Assembly: GCF_008808095.1 (NCBI RefSeq)
Contig: NZ_CP023396.1
Coordinates: 2,745,501-2,809,500, forward strand
Reading direction: 5' to 3'
Length of the DNA: 64,000 nt
From: Pseudoalteromonas ruthenica
GTDB taxonomy: Bacteria > Pseudomonadota > Gammaproteobacteria > Enterobacterales > Alteromonadaceae
Shown: in pieces, positions 10,272 through 18,807 of the stretch
Layout of the letters: each line of letters starts with the position of its first letter
How positions within the stretch are numbered: position 1 is the first letter of the stretch
Translations under genes and position numbers: made by a program
The notes under the pieces: model-generated
Database searches by the model: none
Seen by the model: the letters and a program-made list of their open reading frames with translations, nothing else
Told to the model about the DNA's origin: nothing

Positions 10272-10973
10272 TTACAGTGTCTTAGCGATATCTTCTTGGG
10301 AGATATGGCGAATATCCTTGCCGTTGACGAAATAAATCACATATTCGGAAATATTCTGACAACGGTCGCCAATGCGCTCCAAAGAACGTACCGACCAAAT
10401 TAAGTCCATTACCTTGGGAATTGAACGCGGATCCTCCATCATATAAGTCATGATTTGGCGGGTGAGTGCTTCATACTCACGGTCCACTTTTTCATCCGCT
10501 TTGTGCACTTCAAAGGCCTTCTGCGCGTCCATACGGGCAAACGCATCCAATACGTCATGTAACATGATTGACACTAAGCGACCCATATTTTCAATGTTAT
10601 TGAGCAACCCTTGCTGATCTTTAGTGAAAGAGTCTAATGCTACTTTGGCAATGCGCTCAGCCTCATCACCAATACGCTCTAAATCAGCAATAGTTTTGGC
10701 AATGGCAACAACTAAACGTAAATCACTGGCCGCTGGTTGGCGTTTAGCGATGATGCGCGTGCACTCCTCGTCAATGTTCACTTCCATGGCATTCACGCGG
10801 TAGTCATTAGCTTTAACCTTTTTTGCCAACTCAGCATCGTTTTTACTGACTGCATCAAGGGCACTGTTTAGTTGTTGCTCAACTAACCCACCCATGCTCA
10901 GTACATGGTTACGCACACTCTCTAGCTCTTCATTAAACTTGCCGGAAATGTGTTTGTTTATATTGTGTTCCAT
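10272..10973 (-). CDS. phoU: Phosphate signalling protein PhoU
   Basis: The 233-residue two-repeat helical PhoU protein has characteristic stretches such as VVAIAKTIADLERIGDEAE in the first repeat and RSLERIGDRCQNISEYV in the second, which hold the metal-binding E/D-x3-D pattern. PhoU couples Pst transport state to the PhoR-PhoB sensor. It is the last gene of pstC-pstA-pstB-phoU, starting 63 bases after pstB, with GAAGG before the ATG. phoB and phoR are not in the window. Confidence 0.96.
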   Translation of the reverse strand: MEHNINKHISGKFNEELESVRNHVLSMGGLVEQQLNSALDAVSKNDAELAKKVKANDYRVNAMEVNIDEECTRIIAKRQPAASDLRLVVAIAKTIADLERIGDEAERIAKVALDSFTKDQQGLLNNIENMGRLVSIMLHDVLDAFARMDAQKAFEVHKADEKVDREYEALTRQIMTYMMEDPRSIPKVMDLIWSVRSLERIGDRCQNISEYVIYFVNGKDIRHISQEDIAKTL

Positions 10974-11036
10974 AATCGCCTTCTCAAAATTCTACTCTAG
11001 TAATCATAGCAACAAGCGTTGCAACATGCCGCGAGA

Positions 11037-11861
11037 TTAACCGTAACGACCGGTAATGTAGTCTTCGGTTTTCTTCTTACTAGGGGTGGTGAACAGAGTA
11101 TTAGTATCGGCATACTCAATAAGCTCACCCATATACATAAATGCCGTTTGATCAGATACCCGCGCCGCCTGTTGCATGTTGTGCGTTACGATCACTACGG
11201 TGAACTTGTTTTTGAGCTCACTGATCAACTCTTCAATAACCAGCGTTGAAATGGGATCCAGCGCCGAGGTTGGCTCATCCAGCAATAACACTTCTGGTTC
11301 GATGGCGATAGAGCGAGCAATCACTAAACGCTGCTGCTGACCTCCAGAGAGACCAAATGCACTGTCGTGTAGACGATCTTTGACTTCGTCCCACAATGCC
11401 GCGCCACGTAATGACTTTTCCACCACTTCATCGAGTTTACGCTTGTCTTTAATGCCTTGTAGGCGCAAGCCATAAACCACATTCTCATAAATAGACTTAG
11501 GGAATGGATTCGGGCTTTGAAACACCATGCCAACGTTACGGCGCAATGCTGCCACATCCACACGCTTGTTGTAGATATTCTCGCCATGAAGCAGAATTTC
11601 ACCGTCGATACGGCAGCTATCTACCAGGTCGTTCATACGATTGATACAACGTAGTAATGTTGATTTACCACAACCCGATGGGCCGATAAACGCGGTTACC
11701 TGACCTTTGGGAATATCCATACTGACATCACTCAGCGCTTGCTTCTCGCCATAGTAAAGATCGAGATTTTTAATCTGCAATGCTGTTTGCTCTGGCGTTA
11801 GGTTATTCAAATCTAGCTTATCGCTGCTTGATGCATTTACCTGGGGTGCAACTGTAATCAT
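11037..11861 (-). CDS. pstB: Phosphate ABC transporter ATP-binding protein
   Basis: This 274-residue ATPase has all motifs intact: Walker [11 protein letters not shown]-loop [15 protein letters not shown], signature LSGGQQQR, Walker [12 protein letters not shown] and switch His in THN. The N-terminus is about 20 residues longer than E. coli PstB, which is common in this group. It energises high-affinity phosphate uptake by PstCA and is encoded 29 bases after pstA. Confidence 0.97.
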   Translation of the reverse strand: MITVAPQVNASSSDKLDLNNLTPEQTALQIKNLDLYYGEKQALSDVSMDIPKGQVTAFIGPSGCGKSTLLRCINRMNDLVDSCRIDGEILLHGENIYNKRVDVAALRRNVGMVFQSPNPFPKSIYENVVYGLRLQGIKDKRKLDEVVEKSLRGAALWDEVKDRLHDSAFGLSGGQQQRLVIARSIAIEPEVLLLDEPTSALDPISTLVIEELISELKNKFTVVIVTHNMQQAARVSDQTAFMYMGELIEYADTNTLFTTPSKKKTEDYITGRYG

Positions 11862-11890
11862 AACTTTGTTACCTATCTCAATTCTTTACA

Positions 11891-13540
11891 TTACTTATCT
11901 AAGGCGCGGAACTTTTCACGCAAGTGGTTACGAATACCAATTGCGGTGATGTTCAAGGTGATGATCACCGTCACCAGTAAAAACGCGGTTGCATAAACTA
12001 AGGGTCGCGCAGCCTCTACGTTCGGGCTTTGGAAGCCAACGTCATAAATATGGAAGCCTAAGTGCATAAATTTACGGTCTAAGTGCACATAAGGGAAGTT
12101 ACCATCTAACGGTAAGGTCGGAGCCATTTTTACCACCCCAACTAGCATCAACGGCGCCACTTCGCCCGCCGCGCGCGCTACCGCCAGAATAAGGCCGGTC
12201 ATAATCGCTGGGCTCGCCATTGGCACCACGATGCGCCACAGTGTTTCCGCTTTAGTCGCACCTAGGGCGAGTGAGCCTTGACGCACTGACCCCGGGATTC
12301 GAGAAAGCCCTTCTTCGGTGGACACAATCACTACCGGCAAGGTCAAAATCGCCAGGGTCAACGCCGACCACATCACCCCAGGCGTACCAAACACGGGGCT
12401 AGGCGCCGCTTCAGGGTAAAATAGCTGATCTAAACTGCCACCTAACATATAGACAAAGAAACCAAGACCGAATACCCCGTACACAATCGACGGTACACCT
12501 GCGAGGTTAATCACCGCGATACGGATCATCTTCGTCACCGCATTTTTCGCTGCGTATTCGTGTAAGTAGATAGCGGCCACCACCCCAAACGGTGTCACGA
12601 TCACGGCCATTAGCATCACCATAAACACGGTACCGAATATTGCTGGGAAAACGCCACCTTCGGTGTTCGCTTCACGCGGGTCATCGGCGATGAACTTGCC
12701 CAACTGACCAAAGTAATGACCAAGCTTGGCAAAGAAGCCCATGTTATTTGGCTGCCAAAAATCAAGCACTTGATAAAGCGGTAAGGTCACCATTTCACCG
12801 CGCATGTCTCGCACGATCACTTTGTCTCGCTTGGCGGCGTCACGCAACGCAAAGAGCTCTTTCTCATAGCCTTTATAAGCTTCACGCAAACGTTTACGCT
12901 CGGCTTCAAGCTCAGCCATGTGCTCGGGTGTTAGGTCATTATCAAGCTCATACGCACGCTCTTGTAGACGTAATTGCTCAAGTTCATAGTTAATGTGACC
13001 GATTTCACCGTTTTGTAAATCAAGCGCCTGCTCATTAAGCTCAACCGCGCGCTCGACCAGCTCTTCTAATTTGGCGACCTTGTCGCCTTGAACCAGCTCA
13101 CCTTGCTCATAGACCTGCTCAATATAACCATAGAAGTTACCATTTTTAGAGCGTTCAAACACTGCGAGCTCTTTCGGCGTCGACTGTTTTTGGATGTCGG
13201 TTTCTAATAACCAACGGAAATCCAAATCAACATACTCACGGTTACCGGTTTTAATTAGGTAACGGGTAATCTCTTCGGCGCCATAGTTTTTTAACTCAAC
13301 CCCGGAAGCTCTTACTCGACTCGCAGGCACCGCCTCGCGATCATAGATTTCACCAATGACCATTTGCTGAGGTACAGAGCCTTGCACTTCAAACTGGTGT
13401 ACTTCTGATGGCCAGAAAAAGCTCAGGCCACGCCATGCAATTAGCGCTAACAAGCCAATTACAGAAATCAAACTGATGCTTACAGCACCACCGGTCATCC
13501 AAATCCAAGGAGAACCAGACTTAAACCACTGTCTTACCAT
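11891..13540 (-). CDS. pstA: PstA permease with long periplasmic coiled-coil insertion
   Basis: The C-terminal half (about 285-545) is the permease domain with the EAA-like loop GSLALGATKAETLWRIV. The protein has 549 residues, against 296 in E. coli. After the first membrane segment (about 18-42) comes a 240-residue soluble insertion whose central part (155-240) is a highly charged heptad-like helix, predicted coiled coil. The insertion should face the periplasm. Long PstA proteins are known in marine gammaproteobacteria, but the role of the insertion is unclear. GGAG precedes the ATG. Confidence 0.92.
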   Translation of the reverse strand: MVRQWFKSGSPWIWMTGGAVSISLISVIGLLALIAWRGLSFFWPSEVHQFEVQGSVPQQMVIGEIYDREAVPASRVRASGVELKNYGAEEITRYLIKTGNREYVDLDFRWLLETDIQKQSTPKELAVFERSKNGNFYGYIEQVYEQGELVQGDKVAKLEELVERAVELNEQALDLQNGEIGHINYELEQLRLQERAYELDNDLTPEHMAELEAERKRLREAYKGYEKELFALRDAAKRDKVIVRDMRGEMVTLPLYQVLDFWQPNNMGFFAKLGHYFGQLGKFIADDPREANTEGGVFPAIFGTVFMVMLMAVIVTPFGVVAAIYLHEYAAKNAVTKMIRIAVINLAGVPSIVYGVFGLGFFVYMLGGSLDQLFYPEAAPSPVFGTPGVMWSALTLAILTLPVVIVSTEEGLSRIPGSVRQGSLALGATKAETLWRIVVPMASPAIMTGLILAVARAAGEVAPLMLVGVVKMAPTLPLDGNFPYVHLDRKFMHLGFHIYDVGFQSPNVEAARPLVYATAFLLVTVIITLNITAIGIRNHLREKFRALDK

Positions 13541-13556
13541 GTCGTGTCTCCTCTAA

Positions 13557-15788
13557 TTACAGTGAGCTGTATTTTTCACGCAGACGCTGACGAACAAACT
13601 CAGCAAGCGTGTTAAACACGAAGGTGAAAATAAAGAGCACAAAGGCTGCCAAGAATAGAATGCGATAGTGTGAACTACCCACTTCAGATTCCGGCATCTC
13701 TACGGCAATATTTGCTGCTAACGTACGCATACCTTGGAAGATACTCCAATCCATAATCGGGGTATTACCGGTGGCCATGAGTACGATCATGGTTTCACCC
13801 ACGGCGCGGCCTAAGCCCATCATAACCGCCGAGAAAATACCCGGACTCGCTGTCAGCAAGACCACCCTTACTAAGGTTTGCCACTGGGTGGCACCTAGAG
13901 CTAGAGAGCCTTGCGTAAGGTGACGAGGAACACTGAATACTGCGTCTTCGGCAATCGAAAATATGGTCGGAATAACGGCAAAGCCCATGGCAATTCCCAC
14001 CACCAACGAGTTACGCTGATCGAAAGTCATACCCAATTCATTGGTAATAAACTGACGTGCATTACCATCAAATAACCAGTTCTCGACGCTGCCGCTCATA
14101 GCAAAGGAGACCCAGCCAACCAGTAGCACAACCGGCACCAAGATAATTGAGTGTGCTCCATCAGGAATACGATGACGGATCTGCTCAGGCAGTTTTGTCC
14201 AAGCAAAGGCGGTACTAATAATGGCAATGGGCAGCAATATCAACAACGCGACTATGGCAGGCAAGTTTTCCTCAATCAAAGGCGCTAACCAAAGACCAGC
14301 AAGGAAACCGAGAATAACGGTTGGTAAGGCTTCCATAATTTCAACGGTGGGCTTCACCACTTTGCGTAGTTCGCTAGACATAAAGTAAGCGGTATACACA
14401 GCAGCAGAAAGTGCAATGGGCACAGCAAATAGCATGGCGTACATCGCTGCTTTAAGAGTACCGAAAGAAATTGGGATCAGTGAAAACTTAGATTCAAAAT
14501 CATCACTGGCCGACGTTGATTGCCAAATATAATCAGGCTCAGGGTAGCCTTCATACCAGACTTCCTGCCACAACCCAGACCAAGTTACCTCCGGGTGCTC
14601 ATTCTCAATTTCTATTACCTTCACTTGGTTATCAGCCAAGATCAGCGCCGCATTTGAACGCGGAGCAATGGCAAAGTTTTTGATCATGCCATCGGCCACT
14701 TTGCCCTGCCATAGTTTCGCTTCACTGGTGGTGTAATACACCCCTAGCTCACCATTATCACCGGCAGTAAAGAAAGTGCGGCGATAAAATTCGGTGTAAA
14801 TATCTATGGCTTTTTGCTTTGAGGTTTCAAAGGCGCGGATTTTCTTAAAGGCTTTGCCGTCATCGGTATTCACCTCAAACCACTGCGATACTTCGCCATT
14901 GTCGTTTGCCAGCATCAGTGAATTGGCGCCAGCAAGCAGCTGCGCGGAAATAATGTTGGCATTTTCTTCGTTAGCAGCAAGTACTTGAGTCAGCTCTACG
15001 TCGCTGGCATAACGGCTGTTATAGATATAGATTTGGTTGGCTGAACGCACGAAAACGCGACTGCCGTCGGGCGAGATCAACAGCTCATCAATGCGGCCAT
15101 CGATGTTAAGCTCGGTTTGTTCAGCCACCCACTCAACCTCGCCGGTCATGAAGTTTTCTTCACCGACATAGGCGCTAAATACCACTCGCTTGTCTGCGGT
15201 TAGGGCCACCATCACCACTTTTTCTTCACTTTGCGAGAACGCAAAACGTTTAATGGCCTGACCTTGTGGGTCAACCTCTAGCGGCTTTTCGCCTAATGGG
15301 TAAGTCAAACGTGGAGTCAACTTGCGCTGATTGTTAGGGAAGCTCACCATAAAGCTTGGCTTGACGATAACCGCCTCACCATTGCTTAACCCATAGGCAT
15401 ATAAACCTTGGTGCGGTGCGCTAGACGCAAAGCTGGTCACGTCTGCAGGAAGAGCCGTTTTCAGCTCGGTCATTTGTTGACCAAAGCCTTGCTCTTGAAT
15501 GTTGTAAAAGTCCACCGCCCCATCACGCTTAAGCAGATAGGCAATTTCGGTTTGTTCTTCAAGCCCTAAGCCGACAACATCCTGTTGTGCAATATCAAAG
15601 CTTGCACGCTCTTCGATGTGCGCAGACTCAAAAATAGGTTGCACCACATAGAGGAGATAGAAAAATATCAGCAACAGCGCCACGAGCACCATTACCCCGC
15701 CAGAGGTAATGCCAAACTGGGCTATTTTGTCTTTAAATAGACGGCTTCTATCCGTGCTAAATGTTAAGTTTTGCGGATTGGAAGTCAT
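13557..15788 (-). CDS. pstC: PstC permease with periplasmic beta-propeller-like insertion
   Basis: The 743-residue protein has one membrane helix (about 33-54), a roughly 380-residue soluble region, then a permease domain (about 455-740) with GSLALGATQWQTLVRVVL. E. coli PstC has 319 residues. The soluble region contains repeating blade-like units such as ISPDGSRVFVRS, LMLANDNGEVSQWFE and FFTAGDNGELGVYYT, suggesting a WD40/propeller fold in the periplasm. The ATG at 15788 is preferred to an adjacent TTG. It is first in the pst operon, and no pstS is encoded here, so the binding protein must come from elsewhere. Confidence 0.9.
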   Translation of the reverse strand: MTSNPQNLTFSTDRSRLFKDKIAQFGITSGGVMVLVALLLIFFYLLYVVQPIFESAHIEERASFDIAQQDVVGLGLEEQTEIAYLLKRDGAVDFYNIQEQGFGQQMTELKTALPADVTSFASSAPHQGLYAYGLSNGEAVIVKPSFMVSFPNNQRKLTPRLTYPLGEKPLEVDPQGQAIKRFAFSQSEEKVVMVALTADKRVVFSAYVGEENFMTGEVEWVAEQTELNIDGRIDELLISPDGSRVFVRSANQIYIYNSRYASDVELTQVLAANEENANIISAQLLAGANSLMLANDNGEVSQWFEVNTDDGKAFKKIRAFETSKQKAIDIYTEFYRRTFFTAGDNGELGVYYTTSEAKLWQGKVADGMIKNFAIAPRSNAALILADNQVKVIEIENEHPEVTWSGLWQEVWYEGYPEPDYIWQSTSASDDFESKFSLIPISFGTLKAAMYAMLFAVPIALSAAVYTAYFMSSELRKVVKPTVEIMEALPTVILGFLAGLWLAPLIEENLPAIVALLILLPIAIISTAFAWTKLPEQIRHRIPDGAHSIILVPVVLLVGWVSFAMSGSVENWLFDGNARQFITNELGMTFDQRNSLVVGIAMGFAVIPTIFSIAEDAVFSVPRHLTQGSLALGATQWQTLVRVVLLTASPGIFSAVMMGLGRAVGETMIVLMATGNTPIMDWSIFQGMRTLAANIAVEMPESEVGSSHYRILFLAAFVLFIFTFVFNTLAEFVRQRLREKYSSL

Positions 15789-15820
15789 CAATACACCCTT
15801 ATATCTTTACGATGCGCGGA

Positions 15821-15853
15821 TTATATTTCATCAAAATGACAGTTTTGTTACAT
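15821..15853 (-). promoter_or_regulatory. Pho box before pstC
   Basis: On the minus strand three 11-base units ATGTAAC-AAAA, CTGTCAT-TTTG and ATGAAAT-ATAA follow the 7+4 PhoB pattern; the middle one matches the consensus half-site perfectly. The array ends 32 bases before the pstC ATG, fitting a PhoB-activated promoter in which the box replaces the -35. Confidence 0.65.
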
Positions 15854-16119
15854 AACGGAAAAACTAGTACGAAATGAGTAAAAAACAACCAATACTACCA
15901 AGACTGTTTTTACATCTGGTTATGACCTATAGCAAATTGCCATTGCGAAGAATTGGACAAACCCCGAAAAGGGGTCAATACTTGCTCATAGCGAGCACGT
16001 GAAGACCACCTTAACTTTTTAATAATTATACGTTTATCTATCTTATTTTAAGGCTGTGCTCGAAAAAGGCAGCCGCATGAGCTGACTAAATTTCCACAAT
16101 AATAAAGAGACCGTTATTT
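15854..16119. other. Divergent pstC/gcvR-like intergenic region
   Basis: No ORF with coding character is seen. It contains two short hairpins on the gcvR-like side, CCCC-GAAAA-GGGG (about 15963-15975) and GCTC-ATAG-CGAGC, and AT-rich sequence (16015-16050) that may hold the promoter of the ACT-domain gene. I recognise no known riboswitch. Confidence 0.4.
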
Positions 16120-16620
16120 ATGCAGCAGTTAGTACTGACCGTATTAGGCCAAGATCGTCCCGGCCTCGTTGAAGAACTTTCCTCCGTCATCTTAGATCAT
16201 CACGGCAATTGGCTAGCCAGCAACCTCTCACATCTCGCTGGTAAGCTTGCTGGTATTGTTCAGGTCGAGGTCGCTGAAGAGCACCTGAAAGAGCTTCAAG
16301 ACGCACTACAACAATCCCCTCACTTAGAGATCCGTATTGAATCAGGAGATAAACTCGCCAATGACACGCCTGAATGCTTAAACCTTGCGATCACAGGAAA
16401 TGATAGACCTGGTATAGTGCAAGAATTAGCCGCAGTGATCCGTCACAAAGGCGCCAACATCACGCACCTGACGTCGAAGCAACAAAGTGCTCCCAACTGG
16501 GGTTCGCCCTTATTCAGTGCGGTTGCTACGGTTACCTTGCCAGCGGGAATGCAGCGCGATGTCGTGATCGACGCTCTGGAATCAATCACCCCAGATGTTA
16601 TCGTTGATATAGAAAGCTAA
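16120..16620 (+). CDS. GcvR-like tandem ACT-domain regulator
   Basis: This 166-residue cytoplasmic protein has two ACT domains (about 4-78 and 88-165), each with the ligand-loop motif GQDRPGLVEEL or GNDRPGIVQEL. This matches the glycine cleavage repressor GcvR, which binds GcvA in E. coli. The ACT pair is sure; the exact target here is not, because no gcv genes are near. It lies divergent from pstC and ahead of ppk, separated from ppk by a hairpin. Confidence 0.8.
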   Translation: MQQLVLTVLGQDRPGLVEELSSVILDHHGNWLASNLSHLAGKLAGIVQVEVAEEHLKELQDALQQSPHLEIRIESGDKLANDTPECLNLAITGNDRPGIVQELAAVIRHKGANITHLTSKQQSAPNWGSPLFSAVATVTLPAGMQRDVVIDALESITPDVIVDIES

Positions 16621-16639
16621 AAACAACTTGTATCTACTA

Positions 16640-16680
16640 AGAAGATGACAGCGCTGTTATGTCATCTTCTGGTCATACTG
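16640..16680 (+). promoter_or_regulatory. Hairpin and Pho-box-like site upstream of ppk
   Basis: AGAAGATGACA and TGTCATCTTCT form an 11-bp stem (16640-16670) after the ACT gene, with no T-tract. Overlapping its right arm, ATGTCAT-CTTC-TGGTCAT-ACTG (16659-16680) follows the PhoB 7+4 spacing with 6/7 and 5/7 matches, 51 bases before the ppk ATG. An AT-rich TAATAAATTAAT follows where a -10 would lie. Confidence 0.45.
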
Positions 16681-16731
16681 CGGTAATAAATTAATACACT
16701 CACGCAGACTCTCTTCTACACTGAGTGTATT

Positions 16732-18807
16732 ATGAAACCGGAACATATTGTTATGCAGGCGAGCTACTACCCCAAAGAGCTCAGTTGGCTTTCTTTTAAC
16801 GAGCGCGTACTGCAAGAGGCAAAAGATAAAAATAACCCTATCATTGAACGCATTCGCTTTCTGGGCATATTTTCCAACAATCTCGATGAATTTTTTCAAG
16901 TGCGCGTTGCTGACGTAAAGCGTCGTATCCTGCTGAACAAACTTCCAGATGCAAATTTCGATGAAGATGAAGCCCTGATGCAGCAAATTCAGGACAAAGT
17001 ACTTAAGCTAGGGCAAGACTTTAACGTTATCTATGATGATATCTTAGTGGCCCTCAACGAGCACAATATTCATGTTGATCGACCCGAGCAACTCAGTGAG
17101 TTTCACCAGCAATGGCTGTTAGCATATTTTAAATCTGAGGTATTAGAGCACCTGTCGCCCATTCTGCTTGATCAGAACAAAAACTATTCCGAGCATATCA
17201 ACGACACCATGACCTATTTATTTGTCGAAATGCGTCATGAGAAAAGCCATTATGCATTGTTGGAAGTGCCGACCAACCGACTACCACGTTTTGTGCAATT
17301 ACCTGCGGAAAAAACCCGCCGCCACAAAACTATCGTCCTGCTTGATGACATCATTCTCTATTATCTTGAACAGGTATTTGCCAGCTTTTTTAGCTTTGAC
17401 GCCATTCGTGGTTTCGCCATTAAGCTCACTCGTGATGCTGAATATAACCTCGACGATGAAATCGAAGAAGGCCTGTTGGATAAAATGTCAAAAGGTCTAA
17501 AACAGCGGCTGCGCTCAGAGCCTGTGCGTTTAGTGTACGACAGTGCCTTGCCCGGGGAGATGCTCAAAGCACTAAGGCGACGCTTGGGGATCACTCGCTA
17601 TGATGCCCTGATCCCAGGCGGCCGCTATCGCAACTTTCGCGACTTTTTAGCCTTTCCCAATGTCGGCCGGCGCTACCTTGAGAACCGCCCACTGGCAACC
17701 ATTCGCTCACACACTTTTGATCATTTCACAAGCGTATTTGATGCCATTAGCCATCAAGACATTCTGCTGTATTACCCCTACCATACCTTCAATCACTTTT
17801 TGAACTATGTGCGCCAAGCATCTTTCGACCCCGACGTATTACATATAAAAGTCAATATTTATCGCGTTGCCAGTCAGTCGCGGTTAATTGGTGCGCTGGT
17901 GAATGCGGCAAAGAATGGCAAGAAAGTCACCGTTATGGTGGAATTAAAAGCGCGCTTCGATGAACAAAATAATATCCAATGGGCAAAGAACTTGGACGAA
18001 GCTGGGATCAAGGTGATCTTTGGCATCCCTTCTCTCAAAGTGCACTCCAAACTGTGCGTGATTCATCGCAAAGAACACGGGCAAATTGTGCAATATGCAC
18101 ATATTGGCACCGGCAACTTCCATGAAAAAACAGCAAAAATATACACTGACTTTAGCTTATTCACTCGCGATCCCGAGATATGTGAAGAGTGCGATAACGT
18201 GTTTAAGTTTATCGAGCACAGCTACAAACACTTTAAGTTTAAGCATCTGATGGTCTCACCTGTGAATGCGCGTGAACGTATCGATGAGTTGATTGATGAG
18301 CAAGTAACGCTAGGAAAGAAAGGTCACATTTTTATCAAGGTCAATAACTTAGTTGATAAAGAGTTAATTGATAAGCTGTATATCGCGGCCCAGGCAGGGG
18401 TTAAAATAAGACTGATCATTCGTGGCATGTGCTCTTTGGTACCCGGCATCAAGGGGTTCAGTGACAATATTAAAGTCATTAGTATCGTAGATCGTTTCCT
18501 AGAGCATCCTCGGGTGATGGTCTTTGGCAGTGCTGAGCATACCCAGGTATTTATTTCATCCGCTGACTTGATGACACGTAACCTTGATCACCGGGTAGAA
18601 GTAGGCGTCCCTGTTTATAATCGCAGCTTACAGCAGGTAATCATCGATATACTCGAGTTACAGTGGCGCGATCGCAGTAAAGCTCGTGTGATTGACGCCG
18701 AGCAAAGAAATCATTACGTTCGTCGAGGGAACAAGAAAAAAATCCGCTCGCAAATTGCCATTCATGATTACTTAAAGAAATGGGAAAGCAATCGTGCACA
18801 CCAATGA
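16732..18807 (+). CDS. ppk: Polyphosphate kinase 1
   Basis: Ppk1 polymerises the ATP gamma-phosphate into polyphosphate, reversibly. The 691 residues cover the N, H, C1 and C2 domains. The autophosphorylated His is His438 in LKVHSKLCVI, and the second catalytic His is His592 in FLEHPRVMVF. The N-terminal KELSWLSFNERVLQEA is typical. The gene overlaps ppx by 14 bases, so synthesis and hydrolysis of polyphosphate are translationally coupled. Phosphate-starvation control is suggested by the upstream Pho-box-like repeat. Confidence 0.97.
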   Translation: MKPEHIVMQASYYPKELSWLSFNERVLQEAKDKNNPIIERIRFLGIFSNNLDEFFQVRVADVKRRILLNKLPDANFDEDEALMQQIQDKVLKLGQDFNVIYDDILVALNEHNIHVDRPEQLSEFHQQWLLAYFKSEVLEHLSPILLDQNKNYSEHINDTMTYLFVEMRHEKSHYALLEVPTNRLPRFVQLPAEKTRRHKTIVLLDDIILYYLEQVFASFFSFDAIRGFAIKLTRDAEYNLDDEIEEGLLDKMSKGLKQRLRSEPVRLVYDSALPGEMLKALRRRLGITRYDALIPGGRYRNFRDFLAFPNVGRRYLENRPLATIRSHTFDHFTSVFDAISHQDILLYYPYHTFNHFLNYVRQASFDPDVLHIKVNIYRVASQSRLIGALVNAAKNGKKVTVMVELKARFDEQNNIQWAKNLDEAGIKVIFGIPSLKVHSKLCVIHRKEHGQIVQYAHIGTGNFHEKTAKIYTDFSLFTRDPEICEECDNVFKFIEHSYKHFKFKHLMVSPVNARERIDELIDEQVTLGKKGHIFIKVNNLVDKELIDKLYIAAQAGVKIRLIIRGMCSLVPGIKGFSDNIKVISIVDRFLEHPRVMVFGSAEHTQVFISSADLMTRNLDHRVEVGVPVYNRSLQQVIIDILELQWRDRSKARVIDAEQRNHYVRRGNKKKIRSQIAIHDYLKKWESNRAHQ

